From DATCJU01 sp036562635 (GTDB lineage Bacteria > Actinomycetota > Actinomycetes > Mycobacteriales > Pseudonocardiaceae), in contig DATCJU010000140.1 of the NCBI GenBank assembly GCA_036562635.1, forward strand, positions 1-11,076: a stretch of DNA of 11,076 nt, read 5' to 3'. The position numbers and the translations under genes were made by a program. Positions within the stretch are counted from its first letter, which is position 1; each line of letters opens with the position of its first letter. This document shows positions 1-6,157 of this stretch, in pieces. The notes under the pieces are model-generated. The model saw only the letters and a program-made list of their open reading frames with translations. It had not been told where the DNA came from and ran no database searches.

Positions 1-208
1 GGTGAGGACGTAGAGTTACTGCTCATCCAGGCAGCACCGGCCCTTCGGGGCCGGTGAGGATCGCAACTCGTGCGCCGTCCAACGCTCCGCCACCACGGCC
101 AGCAGCAGCACCGGCCCTCCGGGGCCGGTGAGGATCGCAACATCCGCGAGTTCGCCGACCCCGCGTGGCTGAGTCGCAGCAGCACCGGCCCTCCAGGGCC
201 GGTGCTGC
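1..208 (+). CRISPR. CRISPR array, leader-distal end (3 repeats, 2 full spacers, 1 partial spacer)
   Basis: Three copies of a 37-nt repeat start at 31, 105 and 179, a constant period of 74. Repeats 1 (31-67) and 2 (105-141) are the same except for one base in the loop. Each starts GCAGCACCGG, contains a 9-bp perfect stem (CACCGGCCC / GGGCCGGTG) around a 4-nt loop, and ends GAGGATCGCAAC. Spacers 68-104 and 142-178 are both 37 nt and unrelated to each other; 1-30 is the end of a third spacer cut by the window edge. The third repeat (179-208) is degenerate after base 204, marking the old, leader-distal end. The leader, more repeats and any cas genes would therefore lie left of base 1, with transcription rightward. 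The 37/37 architecture rules out the 28-29 nt type I-E arrays common in actinobacteria and fits I-B, other non-E type I or type III better. Subtype cannot be fixed without cas genes. Confidence 0.9.
179..208 (+). terminator. Degenerate terminal CRISPR repeat forming a perfect 13-bp hairpin
   Basis: The last repeat keeps the first 26 bases of the unit with loop TCCA, but its 3' 11 bases are replaced. The replacement CTGC (205-208) pairs with the GCAG at 179-182, so the ordinary 9-bp repeat stem grows to 13 perfect pairs (179-191 with 196-208, loop 192-195). No T-run follows, as is usual for actinobacterial terminators. I infer that it may end the pre-crRNA transcript or mark the array trailer; the pairing is seen directly, the function is not. 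Confidence 0.5.
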
Positions 209-620
209 CGATCAGGGCCTACCGACCTGATGGCCGGTCTGTGACTCACCGGGGCCCGGCGAGCACGACGTTCTGCGGCCCAGCGGCCGGCGGGGTGATC
301 GGGCGAGGCACCGGGTGGGGTGTGGACCCGGTATTCCGGGCTCGCCGGGCGGGAACGGAGGCTGCTGCGGTTGGCCCTGGGGGAGGAGAACCGGGCGCCG
401 GATACGACGACACCATCCCGTAGGCCAGCGGAAGCGTCCCCCGGTTTCTGCCGATCCGGCGCCGGAACCTGGCGCCGGGGTGGGCTTCGTGGAGCTGGAA
501 CGAACGAGTTCGGTGACCGAGATGTCGGCGGCAGACGGGAGGGGAGCGGTTCGATCGTCCCGAAGCAGTGGACGTGAGCGGCTGCTCGCGGTCGACACCG
601 ACTCGTTCGGGACACATGAC
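209..620. other. Non-coding stretch between CRISPR end and tRNA terminator
   Basis: About 410 bp with no supported gene. Several frames stay open because of high GC, but none has a convincing Shine-Dalgarno sequence or a recognisable protein motif. The best candidate is a frame on the plus strand starting GTG at 320 and ending at 577: its first 35 codons have GC-rich third positions and the rest do not, so it could be a decayed fragment or chance. One compact GC-rich inverted repeat lies at 456-478. I see no transposase, integrase or cas remnant. Confidence 0.55.
456..478. terminator. Possible GC-rich hairpin (8-bp stem)
   Basis: CCGGCGCC at 456-463 pairs perfectly with GGCGCCGG at 471-478 around a 7-nt loop. 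It has no T-run and no clear gene on either side, so a terminator role is only a possibility. In DNA this GC-rich such a stem can arise by chance. Confidence 0.25.
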
Positions 621-664
621 GACGAGGGCCCCGACCGGAACGTTCACCGGTCGGGGCCCTCGTC
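621..664 (-). terminator. Terminator of tRNA-Arg (18-bp perfect stem)
   Basis: Bases 621-638 and 647-664 are perfect reverse complements (18 bp, GC-rich) around the 8-nt loop 639-646. The structure begins 15 bases beyond the CCA end of the minus-strand tRNA, where a transcription terminator is expected. There is no T-run after it on either strand, as is common in high-GC actinobacteria. Confidence 0.85.
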
Positions 665-678
665 ACCACAGGCCTTCG

Positions 679-753
679 TGGTGCCCCCGGCAGGATTCGA
701 ACCTGCGCACCCGCCTCCGGAGGGCGGCGCTCTATCCCCTGAGCTACGGGGGC
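679..753 (-). tRNA. tRNA-Arg(CCG), CCA end encoded
   Basis: Read on the minus strand from 753, the sequence folds into a complete cloverleaf: acceptor GCCCCCG with CGGGGGC (747-753 and 683-689), D-arm GCTC/GAGC with an 8-nt loop containing GGGG, anticodon stem CCGCC/GGCGG with loop CTCCGGA, a 4-nt variable loop, and T-arm GCAGG/CCTGC with TTCGAAT. Loop positions 34-36 are CCG, so it decodes the arginine codon CGG, a frequent codon in this DNA. The body is 72 nt, followed by discriminator A at 682 and genomically encoded CCA (681-679). A weak -10-like TAAGCT lies upstream at 791-786 but I see no matching -35. The 18-bp stem-loop at 621-664 ends the transcript. Confidence 0.96.
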
Positions 754-802
754 CCGCCGCGCGATCTCTCGCGCTGACGGGGTGAAGCTTAGCGCATCCC
801 GT

Positions 803-822
803 GGGGTGCGTGCGCGCACCCC
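803..822. other. 8-bp hairpin between divergent tRNA and ephD
   Basis: GGGGTGCG (803-810) pairs perfectly with CGCACCCC (815-822) around the loop TGCG. It sits in the 141-bp divergent gap between the minus-strand tRNA and the plus-strand hydrolase gene. It could insulate the two promoters or be a protein site; nothing in the sequence decides this. Confidence 0.35.
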
Positions 823-840
823 CCTCCCCAAAACGGGCCC

Positions 841-886
841 CCGAAAGGGTGATCGGCTACCGAAGAGGTGATCGCACCCCTACGGT
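841..886 (+). promoter_or_regulatory. Direct repeat plus -10 element upstream of the EphD-like gene
   Basis: Two 15-bp direct repeats, 841-855 and 860-874 (CCGAAAGGGTGATCG and CCGAAGAGGTGATCG, 13 of 15 identical, period 19), lie just before TACGGT at 881-886, a good TANNNT -10. No TTGACA-like -35 is visible; the second repeat covers the -35 position, as expected for an activator-dependent promoter. Transcription from this -10 would begin at about 893, nearly at the GTG at 895, giving an essentially leaderless mRNA. Confidence 0.4.
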
Positions 887-894
887 GTGGGCCC

Positions 895-2616
895 GTGGGT
901 GGGGTGCGTGAGCGTCGCGTGGTGTCGGGCGGAGTGGAGCTGCACGTCCGTGAGCAGGGCGAATCCACCGCTCCGGCGGTGTTGCTGGTGCACGGCTTCC
1001 CGGACTCGTCGCACCTGTGGGACGGGGTGAGTGAGATTCTCGCCACACGTTTCCGGGTGGTGCGCTACGACGTCCGGGGCACCGGAGGATCGGCGGCCCC
1101 CGCCGACCGTGCCGACTACGCGTTGCCGCAGCTCGCCCGGGATCTGGTCGCGGTGGCCGACGCGGTCAGCCCGGACGCCCCGGTGCACCTGGTGGGACAC
1201 GACTGGGGTGCCATCCAGGGCTGGGAGGCGGTCACCGACCCGGCGCTGGCCCACCGGTTCGCCTCCTTCACCTCGATCGCGGGGGTCTGTCTCGACCACG
1301 TGCCCCACTGGATGCGCGGCCTGCTGCGCCGCCCCACGCCACGCAACCTGGCCCGCCTGCTCAACCAGCGGCTCCGGTCGACCTACATCTCCTTCTTCCA
1401 GCTCCCGGTGCTGCCCGAGCTGACGCTCCGGCTCGCGGCTCGGTGGTGGTCGCGCCGTGGTGAGCGGGCCGAGGGACCGGCCCGGGTCCGGGTACGGGAC
1501 GCGGTCAACGGTCTGCAGCTCTACCGCGTGAACATCCGCCCGCGGCTGGGTCGGCCCGGTCGGCGGCACACCGCGGTCCCGGTGCAGCAGGTGGTGCCGC
1601 TCCGGGACCGTTTCGTCACCCCTGCGATGCAGGAGTCGGCCGAGCCCTGGTGCGCACGGCTGTGGCGGCGTGAGCTGCCGGCCGGGCACTGGGCGCCCCG
1701 CACCCATCCCGAGGTGGTGGCCCGCTGGATCGCCGAGTTCGTCGACCACGTGCGCGGTGCCGCTCCGGTCCGGGGCCTGCAGCCGGTTCGGGACCGTGTC
1801 CGCCGGCCGCTGGCCGGGAGGCTGGTCCTGGTCACCGGTGCGGGGGGTGGTATCGGCCGGGCCACCGCTCTGGCCGCGGCGGCCCGGGGCGCCGAGGTGC
1901 TGGTGGTGGACGTCGACGAGGCCGCGGCCGCGGACACCGTGCGATGTGTCACGTCCGCGGGCGGTCGGGCGCACGCCTACCGGGTGGACGTGGCGGACGG
2001 GGCGGCGGTGCACGAGTTGGCCGAGCGGGTGCAGGCCGCCCACGGTGTGCCGGACGTGGTGGTCGCCAACGCGGGTGTCGGGGTGGCGGGCCCGTTCCTG
2101 GCCACCTCGGAGGAGGACTGGCGGCGCGTGGTGGACGTCAACCTCTGGGGCGTGGTGCACACCCTGCGCGCCTTCGCTCCGCGGCTGGTGGCACGCGGGG
2201 AGGGCGGGCACCTGGTGGTCACCGCGTCGATGGCCGGTTACACCCCGAACCGACTGCTGCCGGCGTACTCGACCACCAAGGCCGCGGTGCTGATGCTGGC
2301 GCAGTGCCTACGTGCCGAGCTGGCCGGGCAGGGGATCGGGGTGAGCGCGATCTGTCCGGGGTTCGTGTCGACCGGTATCGCGGCCACCACCCGTTTCGTG
2401 GGGGCGGACCCGGAGGAGGAGCGTCGGCGGCGGGAGTCGGCGGTGCGGTTCTACCGGCGACGTGCCTTCCCTCCGGAGCGGGTGGCCGCGGCGGTGCTGC
2501 GTGCGGTGGAGCGGAACGAGGCGGTGGTGCCGGTGACGGCGGAGGCGGTCGCCGCCCAGGCGTTGTCCCGGCTGTCCCCGACACTGCTGCGTGCACTGGG
2601 CCGCCTGCTCGGCTGA
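895..2616 (+). CDS. ephD: EphD-like alpha/beta hydrolase - short-chain dehydrogenase fusion
   Basis: A two-domain enzyme resembling mycobacterial EphD, linked there to epoxide hydrolysis and mycolic-acid metabolism; the substrate here is unknown. Numbered from GTG 895 (573 aa), the N-terminal alpha/beta-hydrolase domain (about 20-295) has HGFPDS at 33, nucleophile D103 in GHDWG, likely acid D238 (RDRFV) and catalytic H265 (GHW). The C-terminal SDR domain (about 303-570) has the cofactor motif TGAGGGIG at 315, an NAG-type motif, S445, and YSTTK with Y458 and K462. Both catalytic sets are intact. The frame is open to GTG 868, but that codon lies inside the upstream direct repeat and before the -10, and lacks a usable Shine-Dalgarno, so 895 is preferred; 904 is also possible. 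The fusion is normal for EphD. The next gene follows after 100 bp with its own promoter. Confidence 0.9.
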   Translation: MGGVRERRVVSGGVELHVREQGESTAPAVLLVHGFPDSSHLWDGVSEILATRFRVVRYDVRGTGGSAAPADRADYALPQLARDLVAVADAVSPDAPVHLVGHDWGAIQGWEAVTDPALAHRFASFTSIAGVCLDHVPHWMRGLLRRPTPRNLARLLNQRLRSTYISFFQLPVLPELTLRLAARWWSRRGERAEGPARVRVRDAVNGLQLYRVNIRPRLGRPGRRHTAVPVQQVVPLRDRFVTPAMQESAEPWCARLWRRELPAGHWAPRTHPEVVARWIAEFVDHVRGAAPVRGLQPVRDRVRRPLAGRLVLVTGAGGGIGRATALAAAARGAEVLVVDVDEAAAADTVRCVTSAGGRAHAYRVDVADGAAVHELAERVQAAHGVPDVVVANAGVGVAGPFLATSEEDWRRVVDVNLWGVVHTLRAFAPRLVARGEGGHLVVTASMAGYTPNRLLPAYSTTKAAVLMLAQCLRAELAGQGIGVSAICPGFVSTGIAATTRFVGADPEEERRRRESAVRFYRRRAFPPERVAAAVLRAVERNEAVVPVTAEAVAAQALSRLSPTLLRALGRLLG

Positions 2617-2666
2617 CGGACGGGTGGTGGTGGTTTTCCTTCTCCTGTGACCGGGAACCCTCTTGG

Positions 2667-2716
2667 TTGCACTTATGCGCATTTGGGCATATGTTCCGCG
2701 CCCGAAGGGAGGTGCC
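2667..2716 (+). promoter_or_regulatory. Promoter, palindromic operator and RBS of the CDF exporter
   Basis: A -35-like TTGCAC (2667-2672) and a -10-like TATGTT (2690-2695) are exactly 17 bp apart in a locally AT-rich patch. An imperfect 24-bp palindrome (2671-2694, 9 of 12 pairs, core arms TATGC 2674-2678 and GCATA 2687-2691) fills the spacer and enters the -10. This size and placement are typical of ArsR/SmtB-family metal-sensing repressors, which often control CDF exporters; the family assignment is inference. A strong Shine-Dalgarno, GGGAGG at 2707-2712, precedes the ATG by 4 bases and decides the start at 2717. Confidence 0.6.
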
Positions 2717-3646
2717 ATGGGGCACGGTCACGGTCACGGACACGGCTCGGCGGCGGTGCGCGCAGGTAGTGCTTCCGGGCGTTACCTGGGGCGCCTGCTC
2801 GTCGCCGCGACGCTCACCGCGGGCACCTTCGTGGTGCAGCTCGTCGTGGGCCTGGCCACCTCGTCCCTGGCCGTGCTCTCCGACGCCGCCCACGTGTTCA
2901 CCGACCTGCTCGGCCTGCTGGTCGCGGTGGTCGCGGTCCTGGTGGCGCGGCGCAACGCCCGGCACCCCAGCCGCACCTTCGGCATGTACCGGGCGGAGGT
3001 GGTGGCCGCCCTGGTCAATGCGGCGCTGTTGTTCGTCGTGGCGGGCTGGGTGCTCTACGAGGCGGTGCACCGCCTGTCCGCGCCACCGGAGGTTCCCGGG
3101 CTACCGGTGATCGTGGTGGCCGTGGTGGGCCTGCTGGCCAACGCGGTGGCCCTGTTCCTCCTGCGTGACGGTGCCGAGCACAGTCTCAACGTCCGGGGCG
3201 CGTACCTGGAGGTCCTGGCGGACCTGGTGGGGTCGGTGGGCGTGCTGGTGTCCGGTCTGCTCACCGCGGTCCTCGGCTGGCGGTACGCCGACCCGGTGGT
3301 GGGTGCGGCGATCGGTCTGTTCGTGCTGCCGCGGGCCTGGGTGCTGGGGCGGCGGGCGATGCGCATCCTGTGCCAGCACGCCCCCGAGGGGGTCGACGTG
3401 GAGCGGTTGCGGGGTGATCTGGCTGCGGTGCCCGGGGTGGCCGAGGTGCACGACCTGCACGTGTGGACGCTCACCTCGGGGATGGAGGTGGCCTCGGCAC
3501 ACCTGGCCGTTCGTTCCTCGGACGACCATCCGGGGGTGTTGGCCGCCGCCCAGCGGTTGTTGGCCGAGCGGTACCACATCGAGCACGCCACGTTGCAGGT
3601 CGAGCTGGACGAGCAGGCCACCCGCTGTCGGGAACTGAGCTGGTGA
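2717..3646 (+). CDS. CDF-family divalent metal cation efflux transporter (CzcD/ZitB type)
   Basis: A 309-aa inner-membrane antiporter of the cation diffusion facilitator family, expected to export Zn2+ or related ions (Cd2+, Co2+) in exchange for protons. It opens with the metal-binding run MGHGHGHGHG, then six hydrophobic segments between about residues 24 and 210. The TM2 half of the transport site is H59 and D63 in SDAAHVFTD; the TM5 half is E165 and D169 in YLEVLAD, where E. coli ZitB has His and Asp. A cytoplasmic C-terminal domain (about 211-309) carries HDLHVWTL (H245, H248) and H262, the usual dimerisation and metal-sensing region. Start 2717 is supported by GGGAGG four bases upstream; the frame reaches back to 2663 but that would place the promoter inside the gene. 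No regulator gene is adjacent. Confidence 0.93.
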   Translation: MGHGHGHGHGSAAVRAGSASGRYLGRLLVAATLTAGTFVVQLVVGLATSSLAVLSDAAHVFTDLLGLLVAVVAVLVARRNARHPSRTFGMYRAEVVAALVNAALLFVVAGWVLYEAVHRLSAPPEVPGLPVIVVAVVGLLANAVALFLLRDGAEHSLNVRGAYLEVLADLVGSVGVLVSGLLTAVLGWRYADPVVGAAIGLFVLPRAWVLGRRAMRILCQHAPEGVDVERLRGDLAAVPGVAEVHDLHVWTLTSGMEVASAHLAVRSSDDHPGVLAAAQRLLAERYHIEHATLQVELDEQATRCRELSW

Positions 3647-3786
3647 GTCCCGGTCGGGGCCGGTCCGGTACGTGAGCCGTTCGGCCGGCTGTCGCACCTG
3701 GTCGGCGTGGTGGTCACCCGTGGTGGCGGTGGTCACCGGACGCCGTCGGTGGGCGATGTCGGTCGCACCGCCACGGCACCCGTTCC

Positions 3787-3817
3787 ATGATGTGGATCAT
3801 TCGGGTGAATGTTCACC
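3787..3817. promoter_or_regulatory. Cluster of adjoining/overlapping inverted repeats
   Basis: Three perfect small palindromes are packed into 31 bp: ATGAT-GTGG-ATCAT (3787-3800), CATTC-GGGT-GAATG (3798-3811) and GGTGAA-TG-TTCACC (3804-3817). The second and third overlap and exclude each other as hairpins. The spacing resembles stacked operator half-sites. No confident -10/-35 pair could be assigned on either strand. Confidence 0.4.
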
Positions 3818-3945
3818 TAAATGGGTTATATCGATTTTGTGGGCCATGGCATAGCGTGACCTTCTCCTTCCTGGAGAACTGCCCTATCCGCCGCACGAGG
3901 AATGCCGAGGAGGTCGTCACGAGGGCGTTCCACCACCTCGGCCAT

Positions 3946-3983
3946 GCGGGACAGGTGCCGCGCTGACCCAACGCCTGTCCCGC
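3946..3983. terminator. Terminator-like hairpin between convergent genes
   Basis: GCGGGACAGG (3946-3955) pairs perfectly over 10 bp with CCTGTCCCGC (3974-3983) around an 18-nt loop. It begins 29 bases beyond the stop of the minus-strand acyl-CoA dehydrogenase, the right place for its terminator, and could also stop rightward transcripts. There is no T-run. Confidence 0.5.
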
Positions 3984-4012
3984 TGCGGCATGTTCGGGGC
4001 CCTGGTCACACC

Positions 4013-5998
4013 TCAGTCGTCGACAGCCGGACGGATGCGTCGGTGCACACTCGTGCGCCGGGACGGACCGTGGTCCTGCTCGGCGATCCAGGGCCCCGGC
4101 AGTGACGGGTCCAGCACCCCCTCCTCCAGCCAGGTGTACCGGTCGGACAGCACCCGCCGGGCGAGCCGACGGTCGACGGTGTCGGTGTTGGTCCACAACC
4201 GGTCGAACAGCGTCTCCACCCGCAGCCGAGCCTGTCGGCAGTAGGCGTCCGCCAGGTCGAGGGCACCCGTCCCGCGGCCGGGAGCACCGTCGGAGTCCGT
4301 CAGCAACGCCTGGGCACGCACACAGCACGCGGTCATCGCGAACAGCTCCGCCCCGATGTCGACGATCCGGCCCAGGAAGCCCTCCCGCCGCTCCAGGGCA
4401 CCCCGCCACCGGGACATGGCGTAGAAGGTCTGCCGGGCCAGGCGACGGCTGGCCCGCTCCACGTAACGCAGGTGCGGCGCGAGCGGCCCGAACTCGAGGA
4501 ACGACGCCGGAAGCTGCCCCCGGCCCATCGCCAGGGTGGGCAGCCACCGGACGTAGAAACCGCTCGCCCGGGCCGCGGCCCGGGCCCTGCGGGTCAGGTC
4601 GGCTCCGGGGTCGATGATGTCCCCGGCGACCGCCAGGTGCGCGTCCACCGCCTCCCGGGCGACGAATAGGCGCATGATCTCCGAGGAGCCCTCGAAGATG
4701 CGGTTGATCCTCAGGTCCCGCAACACCTGCTCGGCCGGGACACCCCGCTCACCACGCGCGGCCAGCGACTCGGCGGTCTCGAAGCCACGCCCGCCCCGGA
4801 TCTGCACCAGCTCGTCGGCCACCAACCAGGCCATCTCCGAGGCGTACAGCTTGGCCAGGGCGGCCTCGATCCGGATGTCGGTCTCCTCGACGTCCGCCAG
4901 TGCACCCGTCAGCTCCAGCACCGACTCCAGGGCGAACGCGGTGGCCGCGATGAATGCGATCTTGCTGCTGATCGCCTCGTGCTCCCCGATGGGACGGCCC
5001 CACTGCACCCGGGCCCGGGACCACTCCCGGGCGATGCGCAGGCACCACTTGGCCGCCCCCGCGCACATGGCCGGCAGGGACAATCGGCCGGTGTTGAGGG
5101 TGGTCAGGGCGATCTTCAGGCCCTGCCCCTCCTCACCGATCCGGTTGCGGGTCGGCACCCGCACCCGGTGGAACCGGGTGACCCCGTTCTCGATGCCCCG
5201 CAACCCCATGAAGGAGTTGCGGTGTTCCACGGTGATACCGGGGGAGTCGGCCTCGACCACGAAGGCTGTGATGCCACCGGGGTGCCCGTCACCCTGCGGC
5301 ACCCGGGCCAGCACGACCAGCAGGTCGGCGATCACCCCGTTGGTGGTCCACAGCTTCACCCCGTCAAGGAGGTAGCCGTCGCCGTCCTCGGTCGGGGTGG
5401 CCGTGGCACGCAGCCGGGCCGGGTCGCTGCCCACGTCCGGTTCGGTGAGCAGGAAGGCACTGATGGCGCCACGGGCACAGCGAGGCAGGAACTCCTGCTT
5501 CTGCTCGGGGGTGCCGAACAGCGCCAGCGGCCGCGGCACCCCGATGGACTGGTGGGCGGACAGCAGGGCACCCAGCGCCGGGTGCACCGAGGCGACGAGC
5601 ATGAGCGCGCGGTTGTAGTGCACCTGGGACAGCCCCAGCCCGCCGTACTCGCGGTCGATCCGCATGCCGAAGGCGCCCAGCTCCTGCAGCTCGCGCACCA
5701 GCTCGTCGGGGACCCGGCCCTCCCGCTCGATCCGCCTCCCCTGGTCGAGCCGGCGTTCGCAGAACTCGCGCAGCCGGGTCAGGAACTCCGCGCCACCCGG
5801 ATCGGCCGTCCCGCCGGGGCGGGGACGGAGCAGGTCCGGGCGGAACCGGCCGAGGAAGAGCTCACGGCCGAAGCTCGGCTTGCGCCACCGGGTCTCCCGT
5901 GCCGCTTCGGTGACCCGGCGGGCCTCGTGTTCGGTGACGTGGGGCGGTCGGTCCTTGCGAGCCTGGTTGTCGGTACGGGTCGGATCCACCGCGGTCAT
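4013..5998 (-). CDS. Acyl-CoA dehydrogenase, long VLCAD-like form
   Basis: A 661-aa FAD flavoprotein expected to catalyse the first step of fatty-acid beta-oxidation (acyl-CoA to trans-2-enoyl-CoA), passing electrons to ETF. The dehydrogenase core spans about residues 75-475: N-terminal helical domain, the FAD/substrate motif LLTEPDVGSDPA and LWTTNG in the middle domain, RGGRGFE, and LRDLRINRIFEGSSEIMRL with the likely catalytic base E436. This is the IFEG position used by VLCAD. About 180 further residues follow the core, as in VLCAD/ACAD9 (about 620-655 aa) and unlike the roughly 380-aa short forms; VLCAD uses this part for dimerisation and membrane contact. The ATG at 5998 has AGGGGG (6009-6004) five bases upstream. 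It stands alone: 159 bp separates it from the DUF305 gene, and chain-length specificity cannot be read from sequence. Confidence 0.92.
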   Translation of the reverse strand: MTAVDPTRTDNQARKDRPPHVTEHEARRVTEAARETRWRKPSFGRELFLGRFRPDLLRPRPGGTADPGGAEFLTRLREFCERRLDQGRRIEREGRVPDELVRELQELGAFGMRIDREYGGLGLSQVHYNRALMLVASVHPALGALLSAHQSIGVPRPLALFGTPEQKQEFLPRCARGAISAFLLTEPDVGSDPARLRATATPTEDGDGYLLDGVKLWTTNGVIADLLVVLARVPQGDGHPGGITAFVVEADSPGITVEHRNSFMGLRGIENGVTRFHRVRVPTRNRIGEEGQGLKIALTTLNTGRLSLPAMCAGAAKWCLRIAREWSRARVQWGRPIGEHEAISSKIAFIAATAFALESVLELTGALADVEETDIRIEAALAKLYASEMAWLVADELVQIRGGRGFETAESLAARGERGVPAEQVLRDLRINRIFEGSSEIMRLFVAREAVDAHLAVAGDIIDPGADLTRRARAAARASGFYVRWLPTLAMGRGQLPASFLEFGPLAPHLRYVERASRRLARQTFYAMSRWRGALERREGFLGRIVDIGAELFAMTACCVRAQALLTDSDGAPGRGTGALDLADAYCRQARLRVETLFDRLWTNTDTVDRRLARRVLSDRYTWLEEGVLDPSLPGPWIAEQDHGPSRRTSVHRRIRPAVDD

Positions 5999-6100
5999 CG
6001 CAACCCCCTGCGGGACGCTGCCCGGGACGTGGTGGACCCGACGCTACTGCCGGTCGGGGGCCCCGGCGACCGCTCGGCCGGCACGATCCCCGAGCGGAGG

Positions 6101-6135
6101 ACCGACCCTCCCGAAGCGGTGACACCGGGGTCGGT
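6101..6135 (-). terminator. Possible terminator after the DUF305 gene
   Basis: ACCGACCC (6101-6108) pairs perfectly with GGGTCGGT (6128-6135) around a 19-nt loop, starting 22 bases past the DUF305 stop. A second 8-bp stem follows downstream (CCGCTCGG 6070-6077 with CCGAGCGG 6090-6097). Either could end the DUF3105-DUF305 transcript; neither has a T-run and both have long loops, so support is weak. A -10-like TAGCGT (6046-6041) just beyond suggests a separate start for the acyl-CoA dehydrogenase. Confidence 0.3.
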
Positions 6136-6157
6136 GGCCCGATGCCGGAGCGTGGAC

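Larger units (their letters stand above)
3647..4012. other. Convergent intergenic region with AT-rich palindrome-dense island
   Basis: The gap between the CDF gene and the convergent acyl-CoA dehydrogenase. 3647-3780 is GC-rich, with a 10-bp direct repeat GGTGGTCACC (3709-3718 and 3728-3737, period 19) and no clear terminator for the CDF gene. About 3786-3840 falls to roughly 38% GC by count, very unlike its surroundings, and holds three adjoining or overlapping inverted repeats. Short ORFs occur on both strands: plus 3856-3966 (GTG, 36 codons, no RBS), minus 3852-3826 (8 codons) and minus 3847-3797 (16 codons). The minus pair is preceded by AAGGAG at 3869-3864. None is a recognised gene. Confidence 0.5.

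Noticed and set aside
1..9. GGTGAGGAC at the left edge resembling the end of a CRISPR repeat
   Set aside because: It is 52 bases before the same motif of repeat 1, not the 74-base period, and lacks the TCGCAAC that should follow; it lies within the partial spacer and is taken as chance.
786..814. Promoter for tRNA-Arg on the minus strand
   Set aside because: TAAGCT (791-786) is a fair -10, but nothing like TTGACA is found 16-19 bases upstream, where the sequence is part of the 803-822 hairpin; support is too weak for a feature.
16..831. 271-codon minus-strand open frame over the CRISPR and tRNA region
   Set aside because: It reads through the tRNA (giving the false peptide VAQGIERRPPEAGAQVRILPG, a typical translated-tRNA artefact split here by the real RNA gene), its terminator and the CRISPR repeats.
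880..2211. 443-codon minus-strand open frame opposite the EphD-like gene
   Set aside because: Shadow of a gene with intact hydrolase and SDR active sites on the other strand.
895..2616. Hydrolase-SDR fusion as a novel domain combination
   Set aside because: The same two-domain order and motifs are known in mycobacterial EphD.
3741..3776. Terminator of the CDF gene
   Set aside because: Only an imperfect stem with a bulge (CCGT-CGGTG against CACCG-CC-ACGG) can be drawn, about 100 bases past the stop; not better than chance at this GC content.
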